Below are positions 51,069 through 60,140 of a stretch of 64,000 nt of DNA, in pieces. The DNA lies in NCBI RefSeq assembly GCF_019083965.1, contig NZ_JAHRCY010000009.1, positions 305,242 through 369,241 of the forward strand, written 5' to 3'. The notes under the pieces are model-generated. The model did no database searches, had not been told where the DNA came from, and was given only the letters and a program-made list of their open reading frames with translations. Each line of letters begins with the position of its first letter. The stretch's first letter is position 1. The position numbers were made by a program, and so were the translations under genes. The DNA is from Catellatospora tritici (lineage in GTDB: Bacteria; Actinomycetota; Actinomycetes; Mycobacteriales; Micromonosporaceae).

Positions 51069-53057
51069 TCACGCGGCGCGGGACAGGTTCTGTGCGTGGT
51101 GGTGCGGGCCGGTGGACGGCACGGGCAGCGCCGCCGTCGTGGTGACCCGGTCGGGCCACGTGACCCGGACGACCGGCGCGTCCTCGGGTCCGGAGACATC
51201 TGCCAGCGGCGGTTGTCCGCCGCCGTTGAGTGAGAAGGCCGCGACGTGCCAAAACCCTTGTCCGGGTATGGCCTGAAGCCACGGAATCGCGGTCCATTCC
51301 CCCAGCGGGCCCGCGTCCCGGGCCAGCCGTACCCCGGCCGCGTCCAGCCCGCGCAGTCCAGCCGCGGTCGAGCTGAGCGAGACGCCGGTGACCTCGGCGA
51401 AAGCCGGTCCGTCGACGCGGACCGGTGCGGCCTCGGCCGGAACCGGCCAGCCGCCCAGGCGCAGCGCGGTCACCCGCGCCCAGCCGGGTGCGTCGGCCGG
51501 GTCGACGTGCACGGCGCGGACCTCCCAGGCGCCGCGGACCAGCGACACCGTGGTGACGGTGCCCGCGTCGACGGCCTGGCCCGGCAGCCCGTTCCCGTGG
51601 TCCGGGGCGGTCCGGTCGGGTTCGACCCAGTGGCAGCGGGCGCGGGAGGCCAGCACCGCGGCCTCGCCGTCGTCGGTCAGCCGCACGTCGAGGGTGGTGA
51701 AGCCGCTGCGGTGGGTGGCCCGGCCGTCGGCGTCGAGCAGCACCACCGACTGGTCGAACGGCTGGTCCCAGCCGTCGTCGTCCATCAGTGGCGCGGTCGC
51801 GGTGGAGTACGCCAGCCGCGCGTACAGCGGGGAGTCGGTGGTGCGGGCGCCGGGGCGGGCGTGGTCGGTGCCGTGGTTGTAGACCCGTACGACACCGTCG
51901 GCCCTGGTCGCGGCCACCGCCCAGCCGGGCGCCGGGACGACGGCGAGTTGGTCCTCCCGCTCCACCGGCAGCGGCTGCTCGACGGCGGTCCACACCGGAT
52001 GGTCGGCGGGCAGGGCCAGACCCAGCATCCCCTTCGCCGCCCAGTACGGCGAGGCGGGCCCGGAGTAGCGCTGAGCCATGCGCCGCCACGGGTGGAACCA
52101 GCCCAGGGTGAGCAGTCCGTCGGTGTCGGGGGCGCCCCGGTCGGCGAAGTGCTTGACGATCCCGGACGCCGCCCGCCGCAGCAGGCCGGGGTCGAGCGCG
52201 TCGGAGCCCGCCACGGCACCGGCCCAGAACGGCGCGGCCGCCGCGAACCGGTACACCAGGCTGCGGCCCTGCAGCAGCGGCGAGCCGTCCGCCCCGACCA
52301 GGCGCACCGCGTCGAGCAGGAACCCGTCGAGGCGGCGCCGATATTCGGGCAGCCTGGGCGCGGCCTGCTCGGCCGCTCCCGACATGCGGGCCCACAGGAT
52401 CGGGTAGAGGTGCAGCGCCCAGCCGACGTAGTGGTCGTAACTGCGCTCGTCGCCGTCGCTGTACCAGCCGCCGTCGCGCCCGAACGACTCGTGCCGGGCC
52501 AGGTCGGCCTCCATGTCCGCAAGCGACCAAGGGCCGCCGACCGAGGACAGGAACTGCTCCACCACGATGCGGAACCACGCCCAGTTGTTCTGCGGGTACG
52601 TGTGGTCGCCGACGACCTGGGCGAAGTAGTCCACGACGCGTTCCTGGACACCGGAGTCGAGCCGGTCCCACAGCCACGGCCGGGTCAGGTCGAGGATCAG
52701 CGCGATCGAGGCCGCCTCGACCTTCGCCTGGCCGTGCTCATTCGGCGTCACCCAGCGCTCCGGCGAGGTCGGATCGGTGCCCGCGGCGATGCCGCGCGCG
52801 TACCGTTCCAGCAGGTTGCCGGGGTCGCGTCCCTGCTCGCCCGTGATGCGGAAGCCCGCGAGCAGGAAGGTCCGCGCGAACCCCTCCAGGCCGTCGACCG
52901 CGGTCCCGTAGCCGCCGGGTGCCCCCGGCGGGGTGATCCGGGCGCCGGTGGGCGAGGCGTGCCGCCAGGCGGCGTCGAGCATCCGGTCGGCCAGCGCCGC
53001 CCAGTCGGCGCGGGTCCAGCCGGTGTACGGCGAGATGCTCGTGTTTCGCTCGCTCAT
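51069..53057 (-). CDS. DUF2264-domain protein, probable cytoplasmic glycan-processing enzyme
   Basis: 662 residues from ATG 53057 (GGAGG eight bases upstream), overlapping the dehydrogenase stop by four bases. The N-terminal 370 residues match DUF2264, an alpha/alpha-barrel family: YGTAVDGLEGFARTFLLAGF, NNWAWFRIVVEQFL, YSDGDERSYDHYVGWALHLY and GFFPWRRM-like LGWFHPWRRMAQRYSGPASP. The remaining 290 residues are a beta-sandwich. This toroid-plus-sandwich layout resembles polysaccharide lyases and unsaturated-uronide hydrolases, but no activity has been assigned that I can cite with confidence. There is no signal peptide, so it should act on imported oligosaccharide. The whole operon context supports this. 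Confidence 0.82.
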   Translation of the reverse strand: MSERNTSISPYTGWTRADWAALADRMLDAAWRHASPTGARITPPGAPGGYGTAVDGLEGFARTFLLAGFRITGEQGRDPGNLLERYARGIAAGTDPTSPERWVTPNEHGQAKVEAASIALILDLTRPWLWDRLDSGVQERVVDYFAQVVGDHTYPQNNWAWFRIVVEQFLSSVGGPWSLADMEADLARHESFGRDGGWYSDGDERSYDHYVGWALHLYPILWARMSGAAEQAAPRLPEYRRRLDGFLLDAVRLVGADGSPLLQGRSLVYRFAAAAPFWAGAVAGSDALDPGLLRRAASGIVKHFADRGAPDTDGLLTLGWFHPWRRMAQRYSGPASPYWAAKGMLGLALPADHPVWTAVEQPLPVEREDQLAVVPAPGWAVAATRADGVVRVYNHGTDHARPGARTTDSPLYARLAYSTATAPLMDDDGWDQPFDQSVVLLDADGRATHRSGFTTLDVRLTDDGEAAVLASRARCHWVEPDRTAPDHGNGLPGQAVDAGTVTTVSLVRGAWEVRAVHVDPADAPGWARVTALRLGGWPVPAEAAPVRVDGPAFAEVTGVSLSSTAAGLRGLDAAGVRLARDAGPLGEWTAIPWLQAIPGQGFWHVAAFSLNGGGQPPLADVSGPEDAPVVRVTWPDRVTTTAALPVPSTGPHHHAQNLSRAA

Positions 53058-54064
53058 GCGATGACCTCCAGGGCCGCGCTGGTGACGGCGTCCAGCGCGG
53101 GTTCGCCGTGGACGTAGCGTTCCAGCTCGTCGAGGGCGTGGGCGCTGAGCCGCCGGGTCTCCGAGCCCAGCGAGCCCGCGATGTGCGGCGTGATCATGAC
53201 GTTGGGCAGTTGGGCCAGCAGCGATCCGGCGGGCAGCGGCTCGGGGTCGGTGACGTCCAGGATGGCGTTGAGCCGACCGGTGGCGCACTCGCGCTCCAGC
53301 GCTGCGGTGTCGAGCACCGCGCCGCGCGCGGTGTTGACCAGGGTCGCGCCGTCGGGCAGCAGGGCCAGCTCGCGAGCGCCGATGGCGTGCCGGGTCTGCG
53401 GCAGTTCGGGCAGGTGCAGCGAGACGATCTCCGAGGCGGCCAGCAGCGTGTCCAGGTCGACCAGACGGCCGCCGACGGCGGCGACGGCGGCCGGATCGGC
53501 GTACGGGTCGGTGACGAGGACTTCGGCGGTGTCGAGGGTGCGCAGGCGTTCGACCACGCGGCGGCCGATCCGGGAGAAGCCGACGATGCCGATGACGCGG
53601 CCGTGGTTGGAGAGGTCCTCCCGGTGGTGCACCGCCTCCCAGTCGGCCGGGCGCAGCCGCGACTCGGCGGCCAGCACGTGCGCCTTCTTGCCCGCGAAGA
53701 CGATCGCCGCGAAGGTGAACTCGGCCACCGGGGTGGCGTTGGCCGCCGCCGCGCTGGTGACCAGGATGCCGCGCCGCCAGACCTCGTCGGAGACCAGGCC
53801 GCGTACGCTGCCGGCGCAGTGCAGCACGGCCCGCAGCCGGGGTGCGGCGTCCAGCCGGGGCGGGGTCAGCCGCGGGCAGCCCCAGGAGGTGAGCAGCACC
53901 TCTGTCTCGGCCAGGCGGGCCCGGGTGTGCGGCGCGTCGAGGTCGTCGGACCAGATCGGATCGCCGAGGTCGGCCAGCGACCGCAGCCGCCGCAGTTCCT
54001 GCGGTCCGAACTGGATCCGGAACGTCTCAGGCTGCATCACGAGCAGTGCCTGCGGACGATGCAT
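53054..54064 (-). CDS. D-isomer-specific 2-hydroxyacid dehydrogenase family
   Basis: 336 residues from ATG 54064 (GGAGGG upstream at 11 bases). Catalytic Arg in TLVNTARGAVLDT, Glu in DVTDPEPL and His in TPHIAGS are all present; the NAD-binding loop is GIVGFSRIGRRV. These enzymes reduce 2-keto acids or oxidise 2-hydroxyacids with NAD(P). As first gene of the operon it may process a keto-acid sugar derivative formed when lyase products rearrange, for example a keto-deoxy-uronate; the exact step is inference. Confidence 0.88.
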   Translation of the reverse strand: MHRPQALLVMQPETFRIQFGPQELRRLRSLADLGDPIWSDDLDAPHTRARLAETEVLLTSWGCPRLTPPRLDAAPRLRAVLHCAGSVRGLVSDEVWRRGILVTSAAAANATPVAEFTFAAIVFAGKKAHVLAAESRLRPADWEAVHHREDLSNHGRVIGIVGFSRIGRRVVERLRTLDTAEVLVTDPYADPAAVAAVGGRLVDLDTLLAASEIVSLHLPELPQTRHAIGARELALLPDGATLVNTARGAVLDTAALERECATGRLNAILDVTDPEPLPAGSLLAQLPNVMITPHIAGSLGSETRRLSAHALDELERYVHGEPALDAVTSAALEVIA

Positions 54065-54101
54065 GCGGGGCGACCCTCCGAGTTTCTTTGTCGTACTGCT
54101 A

Positions 54102-54125
54102 TGTTCGTTTATGTTCGTTCGAACA
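54102..54125 (-). promoter_or_regulatory. Operator candidate, TGTTCG direct repeat next to minus-strand operon
   Basis: TGTTCG at 54102 and 54112 (10-bp period) followed by an inverted copy CGAACA at 54120-54125, 38-61 bp upstream of the dehydrogenase start. Confidence 0.6.
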
Positions 54126-54217
54126 AGTGCAGTGAGTAGAACAGCGCGAAGAACTGCACGACAAGTACTCGTTACCGAGCTGTAATACGAAAAGGCATTG
54201 TGCCTGGTCTTCTCTTC

Positions 54218-54233
54218 TGTTCGAATTTGTTCG
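54218..54233 (+). promoter_or_regulatory. Operator candidate, TGTTCG direct repeat next to regulator gene
   Basis: TGTTCG at 54218 and 54228, again exactly 10 bp apart, about 110 bp upstream of the regulator start. Direct repeats with a helical-turn period are typical targets of DeoR-type helix-turn-helix proteins. Confidence 0.6.
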
Positions 54234-54340
54234 TTTGACCTTGCGGGAGGGTTGGCGGAGCCACACCGGGTCAGGGCCGGTGAAGCTCAGCAGTCCGTGC
54301 ACAATCGAGCCCGACGCGCGCACACCATGGAGGTCCATAA

Positions 54341-55480
54341 GTGACCCTGCCCGAGCCCCCGCTGCTGGCGGCCCAGCGCCGCGAGCGGCTCCTGGCCGAC
54401 CTGCACGCCCACGGCTCGCTGCGGGTCAGCGAGATCGCCCGCGCCCTGGGCGTCACCACCGTCACCGTGCGCCGCGACATCGCCCAGCTCGTCGACGAGG
54501 GCGCCATCGAACGGGTGCACGGCGGCGTCCGGCTGCCCCGCGGCACCGAGACCCAACCGCACGTCACCGCCGCGGTGGAGGATCCGGCCAGGCTCGCGGG
54601 CACCGACGAGGCGACCCTGCCCGCTGTCGGCATGGTCGTGCCGTCCCTGGACTACTACTGGCCCGAGATCATCCGAGGAGCCAGCGACGCGGCGCCCGAC
54701 GCGGGCGTACGCCTCGTGCTGCGCGGCTCCTCCTATGACGACGTCGCCGACGTGCGCCGCCAGACGTCCTGGCTGGTGGACACCGTCGGCGTGCAGGGCC
54801 TGCTGATCGCGCCGCCCACCCTCGGCGAGGAGGCCGCCACCCTGATCACGTGGCTGGCCGGGTTGGCCGTCCCGGTGGTGTTCGTCGAGCGCACCGCCAC
54901 CGTCGGGCCCTACCACGAGTACGTCGAGTCCGTCTCCACCGACCACGCGTTCGGCGCGAGCCTGGCCGTGCGGCATCTGGCGGCCGAGGGGCACCGGCGG
55001 GTCGGCTTCCTCGCCTCGGGCAGCAGCCCCACCACGCCCGCGGTGCAACGTGGCTGGAAGCGGACCGCCGCCGAACTGGGCCTCGAACTGGACGGCACCC
55101 CGGAGGTGATCTGCGCCGACCACCGCGTGCCGAGCTGGAGCGACGACGTCGGTCGCGCCATCGAGGCGTGCACCGCCACCGGCACCACCGCACTGCTGGT
55201 GCACTCCGACCGGGAGGCGATCTCGCTGGTCGCCCGGTGCGAGGATCGCGGCATCCAGGTCCCCCGCGACCTGGCCGTGGTCGCCTACGACGACGAGATC
55301 GCGGGCCTGACCAACCCCGCCCTGAGCGCGATCCGCCCGGCGAAGTACACCATCGGCGAGACCGCGATGCAGCTGCTGTCCAAACGCATGCAGGACGGTC
55401 CGGGCCGACCCGTGCACCGGGTGCGGATCAGCCCGCAGCTGATCGTGCGCGACTCCAGCCGGGTCCACGCGCGCCCGTGA
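54341..55480 (+). CDS. DeoR-type HTH / LacI-type ligand-domain hybrid regulator
   Basis: 379 residues from GTG 54341 with GGAGG eight bases upstream. The first 60 residues are a DeoR winged helix (QRRERLLADLHAHGSLRVSE, VTTVTVRRDIAQLVDEGAIE, RVHGG). From about residue 95 the sequence is a LacI/periplasmic-binding-type sugar domain: GMVVPSLDYYWPEIIRGASD, VSTDHAFGASLAVRHLAAEG, GHRRVGFLAS, DLAVVAYDDEIAGL. The usual DeoR ligand domain is absent. It probably represses both itself and the divergent transporter operon until a sugar binds. Paired TGTTCG repeats flank both starts. Confidence 0.88.
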   Translation: MTLPEPPLLAAQRRERLLADLHAHGSLRVSEIARALGVTTVTVRRDIAQLVDEGAIERVHGGVRLPRGTETQPHVTAAVEDPARLAGTDEATLPAVGMVVPSLDYYWPEIIRGASDAAPDAGVRLVLRGSSYDDVADVRRQTSWLVDTVGVQGLLIAPPTLGEEAATLITWLAGLAVPVVFVERTATVGPYHEYVESVSTDHAFGASLAVRHLAAEGHRRVGFLASGSSPTTPAVQRGWKRTAAELGLELDGTPEVICADHRVPSWSDDVGRAIEACTATGTTALLVHSDREAISLVARCEDRGIQVPRDLAVVAYDDEIAGLTNPALSAIRPAKYTIGETAMQLLSKRMQDGPGRPVHRVRISPQLIVRDSSRVHARP

Positions 55481-55524
55481 CCGCCGGGGGTGCGCCCGGG
55501 GCGGGCGCGGAGTATGGTCCCCGC

Positions 55525-57180
55525 ATGCCGGAAAGCGGTTTCCCTCGCCCGGTCGGCGCGCTCGCCTCGCTGCTGCGGGACCTCCGCAGCGCCGCCGACG
55601 GCGACCCCATGCCCGAGCTCAGCTACTCGGCGTACCGCGACTTCTTCGACACCGGCAACCGCATCCGGTACGAACGCCGGTACTTCCGCCGCCGCGCCCG
55701 CCTGGCCGCCCGCGCCGCCCAGGCACTGCTCGACCCGGCCACCGATCTCGGCCCGCTGGCCGACACGCTGTGGTCGGTGTGCGACGAGTACACCTGGGCG
55801 CTGCCCGCGCACGTGCGCCCCGACGGCGACCCGACCCGGTGTCTGGACCTGTTCGCCGCCGAGACCGCGCACACCCTGGCCGAGACCGTCGCCGCGCTGC
55901 GCGACCGCCTCGACCCCCGGGTCGCCGACCGGGTACGGGCCGAAGTGGACCGCCGCGTGTTCGCGCCGTTCACCGAGGCGCTGCCGCTGAGCTGGGAGGG
56001 GTCCGGCAACAACTGGGAGGCGGTATGCGCGGGCGCGGTCGGCATGGCCGCGCTGGCCCTGCTGGGCGACGCCCCGGCGCAGAGCTCACGGCTGGCGGCG
56101 ATGCTCGACCGCAGCCGCCGGGCGATGGACCGCTACCTGGCCGGGTTCGGCGACGACGGCGGCTGCGCCGAGGGCGTGGACTACTGGGTCTACGGATTCG
56201 GCTACTTCACCTACTTCGCCGAGGCGCTACGGGCCCATACCGGCGAAGACCTGATGGCGGCACCGAAGGTGCGCCAGATCGCGGCCTTCCCGCACCGGGC
56301 GGCACTGGGGGCGGGCGCCCACGTCCCGTTCTCCGACGCCTCCGAGCGACCGTGGCTGCCGGCCGGGCTGCTCACCCGGCTCGCCGAACGGTTCGGCACG
56401 CCACCGGCGCGGGTCATACCGTCGTTACACGACGATCATTGCTACCGGTGGGGCCACCTGTCGCGTACCCTCGCCTGGTTCCGGCCAATCGAAGCGCCCG
56501 CGGCCACCGAGCCGGTGAGCTTCCTGCCCGACCTCGGCTGGGTGATCCAGCGCGGCCGGTTCGCGTTCGCGGCCAAGGGCGGCCACAACGACGAGCCGCA
56601 CAACCACAACGACCTGGGCCACTTCATCCTGCACACGCACGGCGAGAGCGTGCTGGACGACCTCGGCGCGGGCGAGTACACCGCCGACTACTTCGGCCCA
56701 CGCCGCTACGACTCGCTCCAGCCGTCGGCGCGCGGACACTCCGTCCCGGTCATCGACGGCCAGGCACAGCTGCCTGGGCCGCACCGGGCGGCGAGGATCC
56801 TGCGCTACGCTACCGACGGCGACACGACCTGCTTCGACCTCGATCTGACCACGGCGTACGAGGTGGCCGGGCTGCGGTCGCTGATCCGCCGCTTCCGCTG
56901 GTCGCCCGTCGGGCGGCTGGAGCTCGTCGACGAGATCGTGGTGGAGCGGCCGCTGCGAGTCGAGGAGATGTTCATCAGCCGTCGCCGGCCGTCGTTCACG
57001 CCTGGCACCGCGGACTGGGGCGGCCTCGTCACCCTCTCCCACGACTGCCCGGAGACGACGCTGGAAGAGGTGGTCCCCACGAACCACCAGGCCCTGCCGG
57101 ACCCGGTGTACCGGCTGCGCTGCGCCATGACCGCCGCGACCGGACGGTCGACCCTTCGGTTCGTGTTCGACCTGACCTGA
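55525..57180 (+). CDS. Heparinase II/III-family protein, cytoplasmic
   Basis: 551 residues from ATG 55525; a TATGGT box six bases upstream suggests a second, leaderless transcript, besides read-through from the regulator 44 bp before it. Residues about 60-300 form an alpha/alpha toroid with NNWEAVCAGAVGMAAL and EGVDYWVYGFGYFTYFAEAL; the beta-sandwich follows with the diagnostic DEPHNHNDLGHFILHTHGES, GAGEYTADYF and RGHSVPVIDG. Heparinase II/III-fold enzymes cleave uronate glycosidic bonds by elimination, using Tyr and His residues of these blocks. There is no signal peptide, so the protein acts on imported oligosaccharide and not on polymer. Confidence 0.85.
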   Translation: MPESGFPRPVGALASLLRDLRSAADGDPMPELSYSAYRDFFDTGNRIRYERRYFRRRARLAARAAQALLDPATDLGPLADTLWSVCDEYTWALPAHVRPDGDPTRCLDLFAAETAHTLAETVAALRDRLDPRVADRVRAEVDRRVFAPFTEALPLSWEGSGNNWEAVCAGAVGMAALALLGDAPAQSSRLAAMLDRSRRAMDRYLAGFGDDGGCAEGVDYWVYGFGYFTYFAEALRAHTGEDLMAAPKVRQIAAFPHRAALGAGAHVPFSDASERPWLPAGLLTRLAERFGTPPARVIPSLHDDHCYRWGHLSRTLAWFRPIEAPAATEPVSFLPDLGWVIQRGRFAFAAKGGHNDEPHNHNDLGHFILHTHGESVLDDLGAGEYTADYFGPRRYDSLQPSARGHSVPVIDGQAQLPGPHRAARILRYATDGDTTCFDLDLTTAYEVAGLRSLIRRFRWSPVGRLELVDEIVVERPLRVEEMFISRRRPSFTPGTADWGGLVTLSHDCPETTLEEVVPTNHQALPDPVYRLRCAMTAATGRSTLRFVFDLT

Positions 57181-57301
57181 GCAGTCCCCGCCCGCCCAGG
57201 CGTTCGGCGCGCGTGGCGCCGCACGACGCCTTCGAGGACTCGCGCTGTAACCCAACCGTTACCCGGTGGCCATTGACCCGGACCACTTTCGCAGCAAAAC
57301 A

Positions 57302-57370
57302 TGTGAGCGTTAACAATTCCCCCTACTTCTTATATACACCCCCACTCGGTTGTGTATGTGAGCGCTAACA
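57302..57370 (+). promoter_or_regulatory. Sugar ABC operon promoter with two LacI-type operators
   Basis: TGTGAGCGTTAACA (57302-57315) and TGTGAGCGCTAACA (57357-57370), centres 55 bp apart (about five helical turns). TTAACA (57310-57315) and TATACA (57333-57338), 17-nt spacing, form a promoter between them, so one site covers the -35 and the other the early transcript. The form suits a LacI-family repressor, possibly with looping. Confidence 0.7.
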
Positions 57371-57418
57371 CTCGCCGCTTCCGGGCGCCGCGGGTCGTTC
57401 CTGTCGTGAAGGAGTGAG

Positions 57419-58543
57419 ATGAAGATCGCGAAGCTGGCCGCAGCCGCGGTAGGCCTGATCGTCGTCACGGGCCTGGCCGCCTGTGGCTCCAGCACCAAGA
57501 CCGTTGACCAGGAGCAGGCGGGCGGCACGGCCGGCGCGCTGGTGGGCGTGACCATGCCGACGAGATCGTCGGAGCGATGGATCCACGATGGAGAGAACCT
57601 CAAGAGCCAGCTCGAGGCCCTCGGCTACAAGGTCGACCTGCAGTACGCCGAGAACGACATCCCCACCCAGGTGAACCAGATCGAGAACCAGATCACCAAG
57701 GGCGCGAAGCTGCTGGTCATCGCCTCGATCGACGGCACGGCCATCACCACGCAGCTGCAGGAGGCGGCGGACAAGCACATCCCGGTCATCGCCTACGACC
57801 GTCTGATCCGCAAGTCGCCGAACGTCGACTACTACGCCACCTTCGACAACTACAAGGTGGGCGTGCAGCAGGCGACGTCGCTGCTGGTCGGTCTGGGGCT
57901 GAAGAAGGCGGACGGCTCGGACGGGACCGCCAAGGGGCCGTTCAACATCGAGCTGTTCGCGGGCTCGCCGGACGACAACAACGCGACGTTCTTCTTCAAC
58001 GGCGCCATGGACACCCTGAAGCCCTTCATCGACAAGGGCACGCTGGTCGTCAAGAGCGGCGAGACGGATTTCAAGACCGTCGCGATCCTGCGCTGGGACC
58101 CGGCGACCGCCCAGCGGCGGATGGAGGACCTGCTCACCAAGACCTACGCCAAGGGCGCCAAGGTCCAGGGTGTGCTGTCGCCCTACGACGGCCTGTCCAT
58201 CGGCATCCTGTCCGCGCTGAAGAGCAGCGGCTACGGCACCGCGGGCCAGCCGTACCCGATCGTGACCGGGCAGGACGCCGAGGTCGCCTCGGTCAAGTCG
58301 ATCATCGCGGGTGAGCAGTACGCCACGATCTACAAGGACACCCGCGAGCTGGCGAAGGTCACCGTGAAAATGGCCGACGCGGTGCTCAAGGGCGGCACGC
58401 CGGAGGTCAACAACACCAAGGACTACGACAACGGCGTCAAGGTCGTTCCGTCGTACCTGCTCGAGCCGGTGGTGGTCTACAAGGACAACTACAAGGCGAC
58501 TCTGATCGACACGGGTTACTACACCGAGGACCAGCTCAAGTAA
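57419..58543 (+). CDS. chvE: ChvE-type multiple-sugar-binding lipoprotein
   Basis: 374 residues from ATG 57419 with AAGGAG six bases upstream. Lipobox VVTGLAAC (Cys22). VGVTMPTRSSERWIHDGENL, KLLVIASIDGTAI, PVIAYDRLIRKSPNVDYYAT, FDNYKVGVQQA and GVLSPYDGLSIGILSALKSSGY are blocks of the ChvE/xylose-type binding-protein branch of the CUT2 class. It captures monosaccharides (xylose, arabinose, galactose or glucose in known members) for the ATPase and permease encoded next. Two LacI-type operators control the operon. Gene symbol by family only. Confidence 0.9.
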   Translation: MKIAKLAAAAVGLIVVTGLAACGSSTKTVDQEQAGGTAGALVGVTMPTRSSERWIHDGENLKSQLEALGYKVDLQYAENDIPTQVNQIENQITKGAKLLVIASIDGTAITTQLQEAADKHIPVIAYDRLIRKSPNVDYYATFDNYKVGVQQATSLLVGLGLKKADGSDGTAKGPFNIELFAGSPDDNNATFFFNGAMDTLKPFIDKGTLVVKSGETDFKTVAILRWDPATAQRRMEDLLTKTYAKGAKVQGVLSPYDGLSIGILSALKSSGYGTAGQPYPIVTGQDAEVASVKSIIAGEQYATIYKDTRELAKVTVKMADAVLKGGTPEVNNTKDYDNGVKVVPSYLLEPVVVYKDNYKATLIDTGYYTEDQLK

Positions 58544-58602
58544 CCGCACTCGCCCGGCCGGTCCGCCCGGCCGGGCGCCCCACCCCCGCCAGGAGGATGG
58601 CC

Positions 58603-60135
58603 TTGACCGACGTGATCCTGCAGATGCGCGACATCACCAAGACGTTCCCGGGGGTGACCGCGCTCAAGGATGTCAACCTCACGGTCGGCCGCGGCGAGAT
58701 CCACGCGATCTGCGGCGAGAACGGCGCCGGCAAGTCGACCCTGATGAAGGTGCTGTCGGGCGTCTACCCGCACGGCTCATACACCGGTGAGATCACTTTC
58801 GACGGGCAGCCGTGCCGGTTCTCCGGCATCCGCGACAGCGAGCACGTCGGCATCGTGATCATCCATCAGGAGCTGGCGCTGTGCCCGAACCTGTCGATCG
58901 CGGAGAACCTGTTTCTGGGCAACGAACGCGCCTCCAGGGGCGTCATCGACTGGAACCGCACCCACGCCCAAGCCGCGCGGCTGCTGGAGCGCGTGGGGCT
59001 GCGGGAGAACCCGGCCACGCTCGCGATGGACCTCGGCGTCGGCAAGCAGCAACTGGTCGAGATCGCCAAGGCGCTGTCCAAGCGCGTACGGCTGCTCATT
59101 CTCGACGAGCCGACCGCCGCGCTCAACGACGAGGACTCCGCGCACCTGCTCGACCTGCTGCGCGGGCTGCGCGAGCAGGGCATCACCTGCGTCATCATCT
59201 CGCACAAGCTGAACGAGATCGAGGCGATCGCCGACGCCACCACGATCCTGCGCGACGGACGCACCATCGAGACCCTCGACATGAAGCACGACGTGGTCAC
59301 CGAGGACCGCATCATCTCGGGCATGGTCGGCCGGGACCTGGAGCACCGGTTCCCCGAGCACGTGCCGAACATCGGCGACGAGGTGCTGCGCATCGAGGAC
59401 TGGACCGTGCACAGCCCCACCCAGCACGGCCGGGTCGTGGTCTCCGGGGCCAACCTCAGTCTGCGCCGGGGCGAGATCGTGGGGCTGGCCGGGCTGATGG
59501 GCGCCGGTCGCACCGAGCTCGCGATGAGTGTCTTCGGCCGCAGCTACGGCATCGGCATCTCCGGCCGGATCTTCAAGAACGGGCGCGAGGTCCAACTGAA
59601 GACGGTGGGCGACGCGATCCGCCACGGCATCGCGTACGCCACCGAGGACCGCAAGCGCTACGGCCTGAACCTGATCGAAGACGTCAAGCGCAACGTGTCG
59701 GCGGCCGCGCTGGGCAAGCTGGCCAGCCGAGGCTGGATCGACGAGAACGCGGAGTACCGGGTCGCGGACGGGTTCCGCGCGAGCATGAACATCAAGGCCC
59801 CCAACGTCTCGGCGATCACGGGCAAGCTCAGCGGCGGCAACCAGCAGAAGGTCGTGCTGTCGAAGTGGCTGTTCACCGACGCCGACGTGCTCATCCTCGA
59901 CGAGCCCACGCGCGGCATCGACGTGGGCGCCAAGTACGAGATCTATTCGATCATCAACCAGATGGCCGACCAGGGCAAAGCGGTGCTGGTCATCTCCTCC
60001 GAACTGCCCGAGCTGTTGGGGATCTGCGACCGCGTGTACGCGATGTCCGCCGGCCGCATCACCGGCCAGCTCGACCGCGCGCAGGCATCACCCGAGCGCC
60101 TCATGCAGTACATGACCAAGGTGAAGGAGCAGTAG
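58603..60135 (+). CDS. gguA: CUT2 sugar ABC ATPase (GguA/MmsA type)
   Basis: 510 residues if started at TTG 58603, which has AGGAGG at the ideal six bases; ATG 58597 lies directly on that sequence and is less likely. Two ABC cassettes as in all CUT2 ATPases: the first with Walker A GENGAGKST, signature-like DLGVGKQQLVE and LILDEPT; the second with degenerate Walker A GLMGAGRTE, signature LSGGNQQKV and LILDEPTRGIDVG. HQELALCPNLSIAENLFLGN is typical of the GguA/MmsA group. It energises uptake through the downstream permease. Confidence 0.92.
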   Translation: MTDVILQMRDITKTFPGVTALKDVNLTVGRGEIHAICGENGAGKSTLMKVLSGVYPHGSYTGEITFDGQPCRFSGIRDSEHVGIVIIHQELALCPNLSIAENLFLGNERASRGVIDWNRTHAQAARLLERVGLRENPATLAMDLGVGKQQLVEIAKALSKRVRLLILDEPTAALNDEDSAHLLDLLRGLREQGITCVIISHKLNEIEAIADATTILRDGRTIETLDMKHDVVTEDRIISGMVGRDLEHRFPEHVPNIGDEVLRIEDWTVHSPTQHGRVVVSGANLSLRRGEIVGLAGLMGAGRTELAMSVFGRSYGIGISGRIFKNGREVQLKTVGDAIRHGIAYATEDRKRYGLNLIEDVKRNVSAAALGKLASRGWIDENAEYRVADGFRASMNIKAPNVSAITGKLSGGNQQKVVLSKWLFTDADVLILDEPTRGIDVGAKYEIYSIINQMADQGKAVLVISSELPELLGICDRVYAMSAGRITGQLDRAQASPERLMQYMTKVKEQ

Positions 60136-60140
60136 CAGCG

